In this document: piece after piece, positions 1-9,300 of the stretch
How positions within the stretch are numbered: the first letter of the stretch is position 1
How the letters are laid out: the number at the start of each line of letters is the position of its first letter
IMG/VR virus record: IMGVR_UViG_3300027708_000287
Span: 1-24,523 of that record
Length of the DNA stretch: 24,523 nucleotides
Source of the DNA: a virus
Direction: 5' to 3' (one strand)
The notes under the pieces: generated by a model
What the model was told of the DNA's origin: nothing
The model's database searches: none
What the model saw: the letters and a program-made list of their open reading frames with translations, nothing else
Position numbers and translations under genes: made by a program

Positions 1-108
1 ATAACCGTTTGGATTAGAATTACTATAAGGTGTATAACCTAAAGCACCTGTCACTTGACCACTGGTAATACCCGTAATATAACCGTTTGGATTAGAATTA
101 CTATAAGG
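1..108 (-). repeat. 78-bp direct repeat in fibre gene (26-residue unit)
   Basis: The sequence beginning ATAACCGTTTGGATTAGAAT at position 1 recurs at position 79, an offset of 78 bases or 26 codons. The matching block is about 30 bases, with further similarity beyond. It encodes the repeated fibre unit centred on YSNSNPNGYIT. The repeat continues leftwards out of the window, so the copy number is unknown. Confidence 0.8.
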
Positions 109-393
109 AGTAAAACCTAATGCTGTAGTTACATGTGAACTGGTTAAAGTTGGTCCTACAGGTATAAATCCTAAATTAGTATTTGCTGCACCTGCTGCTA
201 ATTGAGCGCCTGTAATTGTTCCTGTAATTTGTGTATTAGCAATAGTATTAGCAACACTTGCTGTTACGTTTGCAACTAATGTCAATCTACCTTGTTGGTC
301 AACTGTCACTACAGGTATTTGTGACGCACCACCATAAGTTCCTGGTGTTACTGCTGTATTTGTTAATACTGATCCTGTGACTTTGGTTGTCAT
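1..393 (-). CDS. Tail-fibre-like protein, N-terminal part (runs off window)
   Basis: I translated this leftward frame by hand. It starts at ATG 393-391, the A of which is shared with the TAA of the upstream fibre gene (TAATG). A good ribosome site, AAAAGGAAG, lies 8 bases before it. The 131 visible residues are rich in Thr, Asn, Ala and Gly. After residue about 85 they contain a 26-residue unit of the type ALGYTPYSNSNPNGYIT, one full copy and part of a second. Units of this kind (ALGYTPY, NPxGYIT) are common in phage tail fibres and build beta-rich shafts. The first 80 residues (TVDQQGRLT, ANTQITGTITGAQLA) also resemble fibre shafts. It follows an S74-chaperone fibre, so it is probably another distal fibre or adhesin subunit. 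The receptor-binding end is outside the window, so its target cannot be inferred. Confidence 0.75.
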   Translation of the reverse strand, partial: MTTKVTGSVLTNTAVTPGTYGGASQIPVVTVDQQGRLTLVANVTASVANTIANTQITGTITGAQLAAGAANTNLGFIPVGPTLTSSHVTTALGFTPYSNSNPNGYITGITSGQVTGALGYTPYSNSNPNGY

Positions 394-3173
394 TATTTAC
401 TTCCTTTTAATGTATCGATTTCTGCTTTGAGTTCTTTGATAGATTCAATCAACAAAGGTATCAATCTTTCATAATGTACTGTTAAATATTTATCATCAAT
501 AGGTGCTGGTACAACAATTTCAGGCATAACTTTTTGTACTTCTTGAGCAGAAACACCAATTTCTCGTTTAACTTGATAACCTAAAGCTTGCGCTGTTTCA
601 TTTGCTTGGTAATAAAAACCATTTAGTGTTAATAATTTATCTAAAGCATTTTCAATATTACCAATTCTTGTTTTTAATCTATCATCAGAATAATAGGCGG
701 TAATATTATTTGTAGCACGAATTTCACCGCCTGTTCCTGATGCAGCAGTACCAATACCAATAGAATTAAATTGAGAGTTTTGTGTTGTACTTGTAAATGT
801 TGCTGCAGAACCAGTTGTGTTTTGATTTAATGTAGGTACAACTGATGTAGGTAAAGTTCCTGTTGTAATATTACTAGCATTTGTTGTATCAGTTGTTGCA
901 GATGCTGCCAGACCAGTAATTTTTGATGATGCTAGAGTACCACTTGTAATATTACTAGCATTTGTTGTATCAGTTGTTGCAGATGCTGCCAGACCAGTAA
1001 TTTTTGATGATGCAAATGTACCAGTAATTTTACTACTTGCTAATGATGTAATCCAAGATGGATCAGCATATGAACCACTAGTAACAACACCGTTTGTTAC
1101 TGTACCAGCGTTACCTGTAATTGAACTTGTTAATGTATATCCAGAGTTAGCAAAAGCAGTAACAAAAGAAGTTGTAGCTAAAGCTGTATTACTTGTACCT
1201 GCTGGCATAGTTAAACCAGTAACTACACCTGTAAAACCTGCACCGGCCAAGGCAGCTTTTCTACTTTCTAAACTGTCAATCGCCAGTTGAATTGTATTTG
1301 CTGAAACTGGTATAGAACCAGTTGCTGGACCATATACAATGTTATTTGCATAATATGGATTATTAATGTAACCATCAACTTCAATCAGAACAATATCATT
1401 TAATAATGGTGCTGTGTTAAAAGTTACCTGAGTTGAATTTGTTTCGGTATATTCAGATGGAAACTGTCTAACACCGTTAATGTATGCTCTCAATTGAGAA
1501 GCACCAACCACATACGTTGGTGCAGTATAGGCAGTCTGTGAACCTGTACCTGTATATGTCAGACGAGTTGAGTTAATTGTTGTTCCTGGTGTCGTTCCAC
1601 CACCACCGCCACCAGAACTTGCAGCCCAATAGAAAGAACCTGGACCACCTGTTGTCAATACATAACCTGCTGTGTTTGCTGCCGGTAATAACGATGTGAG
1701 TGCAGCACCCGATGAAGTAGCACCTGTACCACCTTGGTTGATTGCCAAAGCATTTGTTAATGTCAGAGTGTTAAATGATGGTGAAGCAGTTGTTCTTAGG
1801 TCTTGCGGATTACTGATTGCGAGTGTGTTTGCGCTTGTTGCAACAACTGTTATTCCGTTATTACTTGTAAAGTTAATAATACCATTTGTTGGATTAATAT
1901 AACCTGTTGTACCATAAAAAACATTTGCTGATGTATTAGCACGTGAATATGCCGAGTTAGCCTGAATAAAGATAGGCTGAACTTGTGGTGCAACGTTATT
2001 GGCAGCAGCAAAAGCACCGTTTGCTTGTAAGAATGCTGCAGCAACACCTGTTGTAATAAGGTTGTTTAGTGTGTTTGCTACGTTGGCTGTTGCCACGTTT
2101 GTTGTACTTGTGGATGTGATTACGTCACTTAGATACTCGTCTGTATGTAAACGATAGTAATTATTTGATGTTACATTTAATACATCAAAGTATTTTTGTG
2201 TTTCATTCCAACGGATTGAAGCATTAGAACCACCAGAAGAACCTCTGTTTACATTAATATAAGATATTTGTGATGTAGCTGAACCGGCATTTAATGTAAA
2301 TGTATTTGAATTATAAACAGTTGAACCGTTGATAACAAAGTTGCCACCAACACTTAATTGTCCTAGTGTTTGTATAGAACTAAAATAACCAACAGCAGAA
2401 TTTGCATCTAATATTGTAGATACATTTGCTTTTGGTGTTGTGATGTAAGTGTTTGCAACTAAAATGCTTGTATATGTATTGCCTGTAATAGATGCTGTTA
2501 CAGTATTCATCGTGTTGTTGGCTTGCAACGTATTTGCCGTTGCTGTTCCAGTAACAAAAATTGCAGCAGTATTAATTAGTGTATTTGCTTGTAATGACGT
2601 TGTAGTTACCGATGTATTAGCTTGTAATGTATCAGTATAAGTCGATCCAGAAATACTTGCCACAGCACCCATAATTCTGGCATTTGCTGTTAGATTTTTA
2701 GTGTATACTGTACCCGTGATACTTGCATTTGCTGTATTAACAGAAGTATTTGCCTGTACATTGTTTGTTGTGGTGTTAAACTGAATTGTACTATTACCAC
2801 CAATATATTCATTATTAGCAACATACAAGCTTGTATTTGGTCCTTGTGCAATCAATAAACCATTGATATTTGCTTGTCCTGAATTCGTTAAACCTAATGT
2901 TGTGTTGGTAAAATATACTTGTTGACCAACCGTCATGTTATTGTCTACTGAAACGGATGATGCGATACCCTGAACAAGCAATTGTTTCTGTACGACAATA
3001 TTACCATTAGCCTGCAATGAGTTTTTAGTTGTCTCATTTAGATATAGAGTACCTGATGTTTTATTGTAGTCACCTGTTGCTAATATATTGTTTTCACCAA
3101 TAAGAGCATCTGTTGCCACCATCCATTGACCGAACGTATTGGCATAACTTATGGTTGATACTGTATTTGCCAT
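393..3173 (-). CDS. Long tail fibre with C-terminal S74 intramolecular chaperone
   Basis: A 926-residue fibre-like protein. Residues 1-300 are a low-complexity beta shaft with repeats of the types TANTLQAN and ASITGxxYT. Residues 360-415 carry QANxAF/QANSAY repeats. Residues 515-530 form a glycine-rich hinge. Residues 530-605 (TGTGSQTAYTAPTY to IEVDGYIN) look like a small beta domain common in phage fibres. Residues 712-774 hold tandem ASSKITG repeats. The last 98 residues match the Peptidase_S74 chaperone family: YSDDRLKTRI, GVSAQEV and LIPLLIESIKELKAEI. Ser829 and Lys834 have the spacing of the self-cleavage pair described for endosialidase-type chaperones, so the domain probably trimerises the fibre and is then released. 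AAAAAGG lies 6 bases before the ATG. The receptor is unknown. Confidence 0.88.
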   Translation of the reverse strand: MANTVSTISYANTFGQWMVATDALIGENNILATGDYNKTSGTLYLNETTKNSLQANGNIVVQKQLLVQGIASSVSVDNNMTVGQQVYFTNTTLGLTNSGQANINGLLIAQGPNTSLYVANNEYIGGNSTIQFNTTTNNVQANTSVNTANASITGTVYTKNLTANARIMGAVASISGSTYTDTLQANTSVTTTSLQANTLINTAAIFVTGTATANTLQANNTMNTVTASITGNTYTSILVANTYITTPKANVSTILDANSAVGYFSSIQTLGQLSVGGNFVINGSTVYNSNTFTLNAGSATSQISYINVNRGSSGGSNASIRWNETQKYFDVLNVTSNNYYRLHTDEYLSDVITSTSTTNVATANVANTLNNLITTGVAAAFLQANGAFAAANNVAPQVQPIFIQANSAYSRANTSANVFYGTTGYINPTNGIINFTSNNGITVVATSANTLAISNPQDLRTTASPSFNTLTLTNALAINQGGTGATSSGAALTSLLPAANTAGYVLTTGGPGSFYWAASSGGGGGGTTPGTTINSTRLTYTGTGSQTAYTAPTYVVGASQLRAYINGVRQFPSEYTETNSTQVTFNTAPLLNDIVLIEVDGYINNPYYANNIVYGPATGSIPVSANTIQLAIDSLESRKAALAGAGFTGVVTGLTMPAGTSNTALATTSFVTAFANSGYTLTSSITGNAGTVTNGVVTSGSYADPSWITSLASSKITGTFASSKITGLAASATTDTTNASNITSGTLASSKITGLAASATTDTTNASNITTGTLPTSVVPTLNQNTTGSAATFTSTTQNSQFNSIGIGTAASGTGGEIRATNNITAYYSDDRLKTRIGNIENALDKLLTLNGFYYQANETAQALGYQVKREIGVSAQEVQKVMPEIVVPAPIDDKYLTVHYERLIPLLIESIKELKAEIDTLKGSK
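852..1013 (-). repeat. 81-bp tandem repeat in fibre gene
   Basis: Two adjacent 81-bp units encode two 27-residue copies (residues 721-747 and 748-774) that differ by one residue (NITSGTL against NITTGTL). Seventy bases are identical between 863-932 and 944-1013. A shorter third copy, ASSKITGTF, lies just before them at residues 712-720. Identity at the nucleotide level indicates a recent duplication. Confidence 0.9.
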
Positions 3174-3174
3174 T

Positions 3175-3396
3175 TTAACCTTTTTCTAATAGTTTTACCA
3201 TCAGTTTTTTAATATCTGATATGTCGTTTTTGATGCTGTCCATTTCCATCTTCACATTATTTATTTGTTCTCTTTGGACCTCAGCATATCGTCTTTTTGC
3301 TTTGTAATCTTCCAAACCAGAAACATCTCTGTTAATCAGAGCCATTGTTTCTGTATCACGATACAATTTTGTTCCGTTGATTGGTACTAATGACAT
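3175..3396 (-). CDS. Small coiled-coil protein, unknown function
   Basis: A 73-residue protein. Residues 1-35 (GTKLYRDTETMALINRD) form a short polar segment. Residues 36-71 are charged with a heptad-like pattern of I, V, M and L (INNVKMEMDSIKNDI, ISDIKKLMVKLL), so the C-terminal half is probably an alpha-helical coiled coil that oligomerises. It sits 2 bases from the 2103-residue gene upstream and 1 base from the fibre gene downstream, inside the structural operon. From memory, small proteins of this layout occur at the same place in other marine T4-like phages, but I know of no established function. A role as a fibre-attachment or assembly adaptor is only inferred from position. No clear Shine-Dalgarno precedes the ATG, so translation may be coupled to the gene upstream. 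Confidence 0.75.
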   Translation of the reverse strand: MSLVPINGTKLYRDTETMALINRDVSGLEDYKAKRRYAEVQREQINNVKMEMDSIKNDISDIKKLMVKLLEKG

Positions 3397-3398
3397 AA

Positions 3399-6300
3399 TT
3401 AGAATGTTGTATTAACGTTAGTAGGAAGAGCAATCACACGCAAATCTGTTGCAAATGGTGTATACGTGTGGTCAGAACTTGTCATTACTACTTTGATAGC
3501 AAATTGACTGAATGATGTATATGTTTGTCCTGTTATACTTGTATACGTCACATATCCTTGGTCTGTACCAGAAGTTCCTGGTGCAAATACAAATTCATAC
3601 GTATCGGATCTTGTTTGTGAGTATAGTGAACCAGAATTATTAACCTTGGTCATTAATTGCCATGATCCATCATTGAATTTCTGTGTATCGTTTCTGTTAA
3701 GAATCTTATAATACACATTAATGTCTGTATTGACTGGACGATATGCTGTCATGTAAACATTCAAGTCACCAGAATCAAATGTTGGATCCAACACAACTTT
3801 CTTGGTTACATATTTAGCAAGAACATTACCACCAGATTTAGATGTTTCACCAGTAATAACTGCCGTTGCACCAGTTCCTGGAGTTGTATTAGCATCTGTG
3901 ATTGTGATTGTTGGTGTAGTAATATAACCGGCACCATTACTTGTCAAGTATACAGATTGAACAATACCACCAACAATATTAGCAGCAGCATATGCTTGTG
4001 TACCACCAGAGCCTGTTGGTGCCGATACTGTTACAGATGTTGTATTTGCGTTGTAACTTGTACCACCAGAAGTCAATGTAATAACTGAATTTGACAACTC
4101 AGCATTATTGATATTCCATCTGATACCGTATGTAGAAAGTCCAGCATCAGAGATAATTGGACTTACCGAGTTATCAGCTGTTTTAAGTTGAGCATACAAC
4201 GAGAATGATGTATTTGAGTTTGCCTGTAGAATCCGTTCGCCTTTACCATCAGACAAGTAAATGTCATCATTTGTTGGTGTTCCGTATTTACCTGGATTAA
4301 TATTTGTTATACCAGAAGCTGTACCGCCTACTAATGTTGCATTGTATGAATAACCAATTGAAGTTGTTGTTGGTACAAAATCTGTTGTTGTAATGTTAAA
4401 TGCATCAATATAAACATCACTAGATGTGACTGCATTGATTGTCTTTGAGACATTATTAGCGTTCATGTAGTAATTAATACTCTCATCAATCAATGTTCTT
4501 TGTGGTAACTTGTTTGGTACTACATATTGAATTGTTGGTGTAGATGATGTACTAAACACACAACGGTCAACAACCATCATCAAACTTTGATTCTGGTCAG
4601 CAGTCCATGTTTGTGAGTTTTGTGAAATAAACAAACCACCAACATATGGTGCAGAACCAATTTTAGTGATTATTGATGGCAACGGATCAGTTGGCAAATT
4701 CTTAACAGAAGATGACAATGCTGTATCACCATTTGATGCTGTCCATAATGTGTATTGACTTGAACTAGATTTCATAATGAAAGAATACAACACACCAGGT
4801 TGAATATAGACTGGAGCAGAGAATGTGAACTTAGTTGCAGCAGTTGAATCCAAATATTGTGGTGTCGTTGAGACATTCACCAAGTTTGGTGATAATGTAA
4901 CAACGGAATGGTCTAACGTATCACCACTTGGATAACCATTTTGTGTACCAACAATAGACAATGTAATACTTGAATCATCGGCTGTTGGTTTAGATGCAAA
5001 GAAGAATGTTGCTGAATTTAAAAACAAACCATTAGGATAGTTTGTTTTATCAACAATGAATGTCTGTGCAACAGGATCCCATGGATTGTATATTCTTGCT
5101 ATTGATACTTCAGCCTTAGCATTTACTTGGTTGAATGTGTTCTTGGCACCGGCAGGCGAAGCACCAAAGTCAACTTGTTGTGCCTTAGTTTGTAAACCTT
5201 CAGAATAGAAAGTACCTTCAGCATAAGTTGTTTCTGTACCTAAATTACCATTAATTTTGTTATCAATGCGTAAAACTCTTTGACCATTGTGGAAAGTGTT
5301 TGCTGGTAAATTGAATACACCATAAGTTGAACCAGCTTCATCCGTCGAGAATGAACCGATAGAATAAATGTCATTATTGGCAGCAGTAATACCTGTGGAT
5401 AGTGTTATAGTTTTAGTTACACCATTATAAGCAGTAACAGTTGCTGATTGTCCAACACCTGTACCAGCACAAACGTAGAATGTGTTTCCAACAAAGTTTG
5501 TATTTCCGGTAGGAGCTAACGAACTTATTGTAATTGTCGTTGTATTGGCAACATTTGTAATTCTTCCACCAAAATGTGATGAACTTGATACTGTACCAGA
5601 TGCCGATGTTGATGTATATGCACCAGCAGCATTAAAGAAAGCATTCTGCATTACACCGTTGGTTGTATATGTTGTTGTGTATGGATCAGCAGCAACATAC
5701 AATCTTACACCAGAAGTTTTAACATATACACCTAAAATACGTGCTGTAGGTGTAAATGCACCACTTGAATAATAACCAATGATGTCACCTTCAGCGAATG
5801 TACCTGAAACACCTGTCAATTCAATAATATTACCTTTTCGTACATAGTTTGTAACATCTGTATTATCAAAATAATATTTGACTGTTGTGTTGAACAACAT
5901 ACCACGTGCACGAGCAATAATTTGTTGTGGACGAATGTATGGAAGAATTGAAATATCTTGGATGTAACCATTATTCAATGAATAAGTATTACCTAATTTA
6001 TCGTAAGAACCCAAAATATTTGTCTGTGTTTGTTCTGAGTAATTGTATGTTGCGACTTCATGGTAACCAACATAACCATATAATGAAGGATTAATACCAT
6101 GTCCTTCAACATATCTCTCACTAACATTAGTTACTGTTGTACCAGGAACTGTTTTCCAATCTCCAGCTTGTAACAGATTGGTTGTTGAACCTGCTTGGAA
6201 GATTTGTAAGTTAGGATCAGTAATCAATAATGATGGCGAATAGTTTGTATCGACCCAATTATCTACGTTTGGTGATAGAGAAACTGAACCATCGATTAAT

Positions 6301-9300
6301 GAAACGGAGAAAGGATTGACGTTAACTGTTCGTGATGCAAACTTCTGTGAAAATACATTTGCAGTTGAATATGGTAATGAATAATAATTGATATCACCAT
6401 CTGTATTGATTGCATAACCTAAACTAGAACCTCTTGTTTTGACACCGTTTACAACTGTATCAGCAGAAGTGTCCAGATTATTCATATTATACACAGTAGC
6501 CAAAGACTTTAATGGAAAATTTTGTACATTCTGTGTAGCAGTCATAAATCGGTCACGGCGATTGATAGTTGCATAATAATCAGAATTCAACGTATCTGCC
6601 GTTGCGAAGCTTGAAAAGTCATCAACCAAAATACCATTTTTAAATCTATTCAAACCATAAGCATCAGAAATTTGTAATGAACTTGTTTTTTGTTCTAACA
6701 AATTCAAAGATGCGTAATACTGAATATTGTTGATTCTGCTTTCTAGACCAGCAATATCTTGCATTGTATAACGCTTGTGTTTGACTTTATCAATAGACAA
6801 GTCAGCAACTGTTCCCGCTGGTGCTTCTGTTGGAATATAACCAGTATATGGTCTGTGTGTCAAATTGGCAATTACCAAAGAACCATCTGGTTCAGTTGGT
6901 ACTAATGGATTGATAGAAGGAGCACCTTCAATCATTTGAAAACTTCTATCTTTAGTAAGAACTAATTTATCTTTACGACCAAGATAATATGAGTAATTAG
7001 TTGTGAATGTTGATAGGTCTGTAGGAATAAACACACCATATCTATTATCACCAGCATTATTATATTTAAATGCAAATGTTACTGAAGCATTTATCCGTGC
7101 CGGCCTAAAGTCAACAGAATCACGAAGTGGATATGTTGTACCACCTTTACTAATATAAATTGGAATATTTTGATATGTTTCTGGTTTCGTTGAACTCAAA
7201 TAAGAAGTCAGTCCAAAATAACCATCACCACCTGTATGTTGGTAGTAATTCAAGAATACAAGAATATTACCTTTTGGTTGTGGTGCACCTGGATTTAATG
7301 TAATTGATGCGTGGTCATAATAATTATCTCTTTGACCATTATCAAACGTATAATTTGCAGTTACATCAATATAACTTGCCAGATTGGCATATGTTGGAAC
7401 AGTACCAGAAGCTCCTGTATCAATAATCTTAACGATTGATTTAACGTCAGCAAGATACAAACTTTGTTTAGAACCTGCAGTGACCAATCCAGCATTTTGA
7501 ATATAAACTTGGCCAGTTGAAGTCAATGAAGTGTCATCAACAAAAGTATATGTGTTAACTTGTGTACCGGTTGTTTTAACTTGTTGTGTATTGGCAGTAA
7601 TCAAGTTCTTGTATTTCAAGAAGTGACTTGAGTTATCGGCAGTACTTGCATATACTTTTTCTAATACAGTTGCGGTGAAACCGTTTGATACGTTTGCAAC
7701 AGGAATACTTAATGTAGCAGTTGCCAAATCAGAACTCAATACAACTGTACCACCTTTAGTTGTCCAAGGCACAATCTCACCAACGTTTAGTGATGAAGAA
7801 CCTTTGTTTGTAACAACAATCATAAAGTTTTGTTTGATTACATCGGATGATAACGATGCGCCTGCTGCACCAAGATGTTTTACAACGCCAGCATAATCAC
7901 CTGTATAGGTAATTGTTGCTACGGCAGAACCACCCGTAACAGTAAATGCCACGCCACGGTTTAATTGTTGTGTATTATAAGAAGCACTAGTCAACGATGC
8001 AACATATGGTGTACCAACATTATAGATTAGTTCTGGTGCACCTGGATTTTCTAAAATAGTTGCACCTGTAGAAACTCCACCAACACGACCACTTACGTTG
8101 ATGTTTGCATAACTTTTGATTGTTGCTGGGAATGAAGTAGTATCAGAATATACAACAGTATCAATGTCTTTGATATCAAAATTTAATTGAAATACAGATG
8201 TTGTATCTGGTGTAACTGTCCAGTTTTGATTAACTGTTGCAACTCTTGTAACACCATTATATGAAGTAATCGTTCTGAAGTCACCAGCACTTGTACCTTT
8301 AGTGATAGAAATATTAACACCAACATAAGATGTGTTGGCCTGTGAATATGTACCAGGTAACGTAACTGTATTTGCTGTACCGGAAATAACATTTGCTGAC
8401 AAAACAGCATTTTGAACATCATTTACAAATGCTTTGAACACATATGAGTTTGCATCGGCATCTGTTGTATTGTGGTCATACACAAAATTACGGAGATAAC
8501 CAGTTGCTACAACTGTTGCATTATATGTGGCAGTATTTGTAGTAGAAATATTGTATGATGGCACACAATGTAAGTCGATTGTCTGACCTGTAGTTACATC
8601 AAAGAATGCACCAGAACTGCCACGAACAGTATCCACATAGAAATATGAACCATAGTCAATGAATACTGGTGTGTTATTCTGTGACGCTGTGGTTCTTGCA
8701 CGATTGGTTACTAAATCTACGTTAGTAGCATTTTGAATTCGGTAACCATGAACATATGCCAAGCCTTTACCTACGGTTAATGTGTAGGTATTGGCTGATG
8801 GGTCTGTCGTTACCAAAGTTGTTCTTGGTGTTAATTTATAATCTTCAACAACATAATCACCGTTAGTTTCGTAATCACGTTTAGCAAAATAATCATCAAT
8901 GACATTGTATACAGAACCTTCAACAAGATTTGCAACGACACCATTCTCTACACGAACCAATTCAACAAAGTTTTGGTCATCACCAAGAGCAATAAAACGA
9001 GTATCCAAAGATAAACCGATAAAATAACGGTCAGCACCTGGAGCTTGATAGTTTGAAGCACCAACAGCAGGATCCAACAAAGATGAATCATTAATATAAT
9101 CGTAGATTGTTTCTGTGATAGTAAGACCAACACGTTTTGTGGGAACATTACTATATTTTTCTAAAATTATAGTAGATGCTGAAATCTGTACAAAATTACC
9201 TAAAATATAGAATACTCCTTGAGCAATAGATGCCACAGAAGATTGGCCAGTTGCTGCAGTTGTGATTGCTTGTGCAGCTAAATTGGAAACAGAATCATAT

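Noticed and set aside
487-494. Leftward NATAAATA octamers inside coding sequence (also near 3258, 9907, 10092 and 12828)
   Set aside because: They lie inside genes, most of them far from a start, and are expected by chance in AT-rich DNA. They also reduce the weight of the boxes before gp25 and gp8.
852-1013. Tandem repeat considered as a CRISPR or attachment site
   Set aside because: The unit is 81 bp, a multiple of three, continues the reading frame and encodes a fibre repeat. There are no unique spacers.
8183-8422. A 79-residue leftward frame inside the 2103-residue gene
   Set aside because: It lies wholly within the giant gene in another frame, with a Leu/Gln-rich translation typical of frame-shifted Thr/Asn-rich coding sequence.
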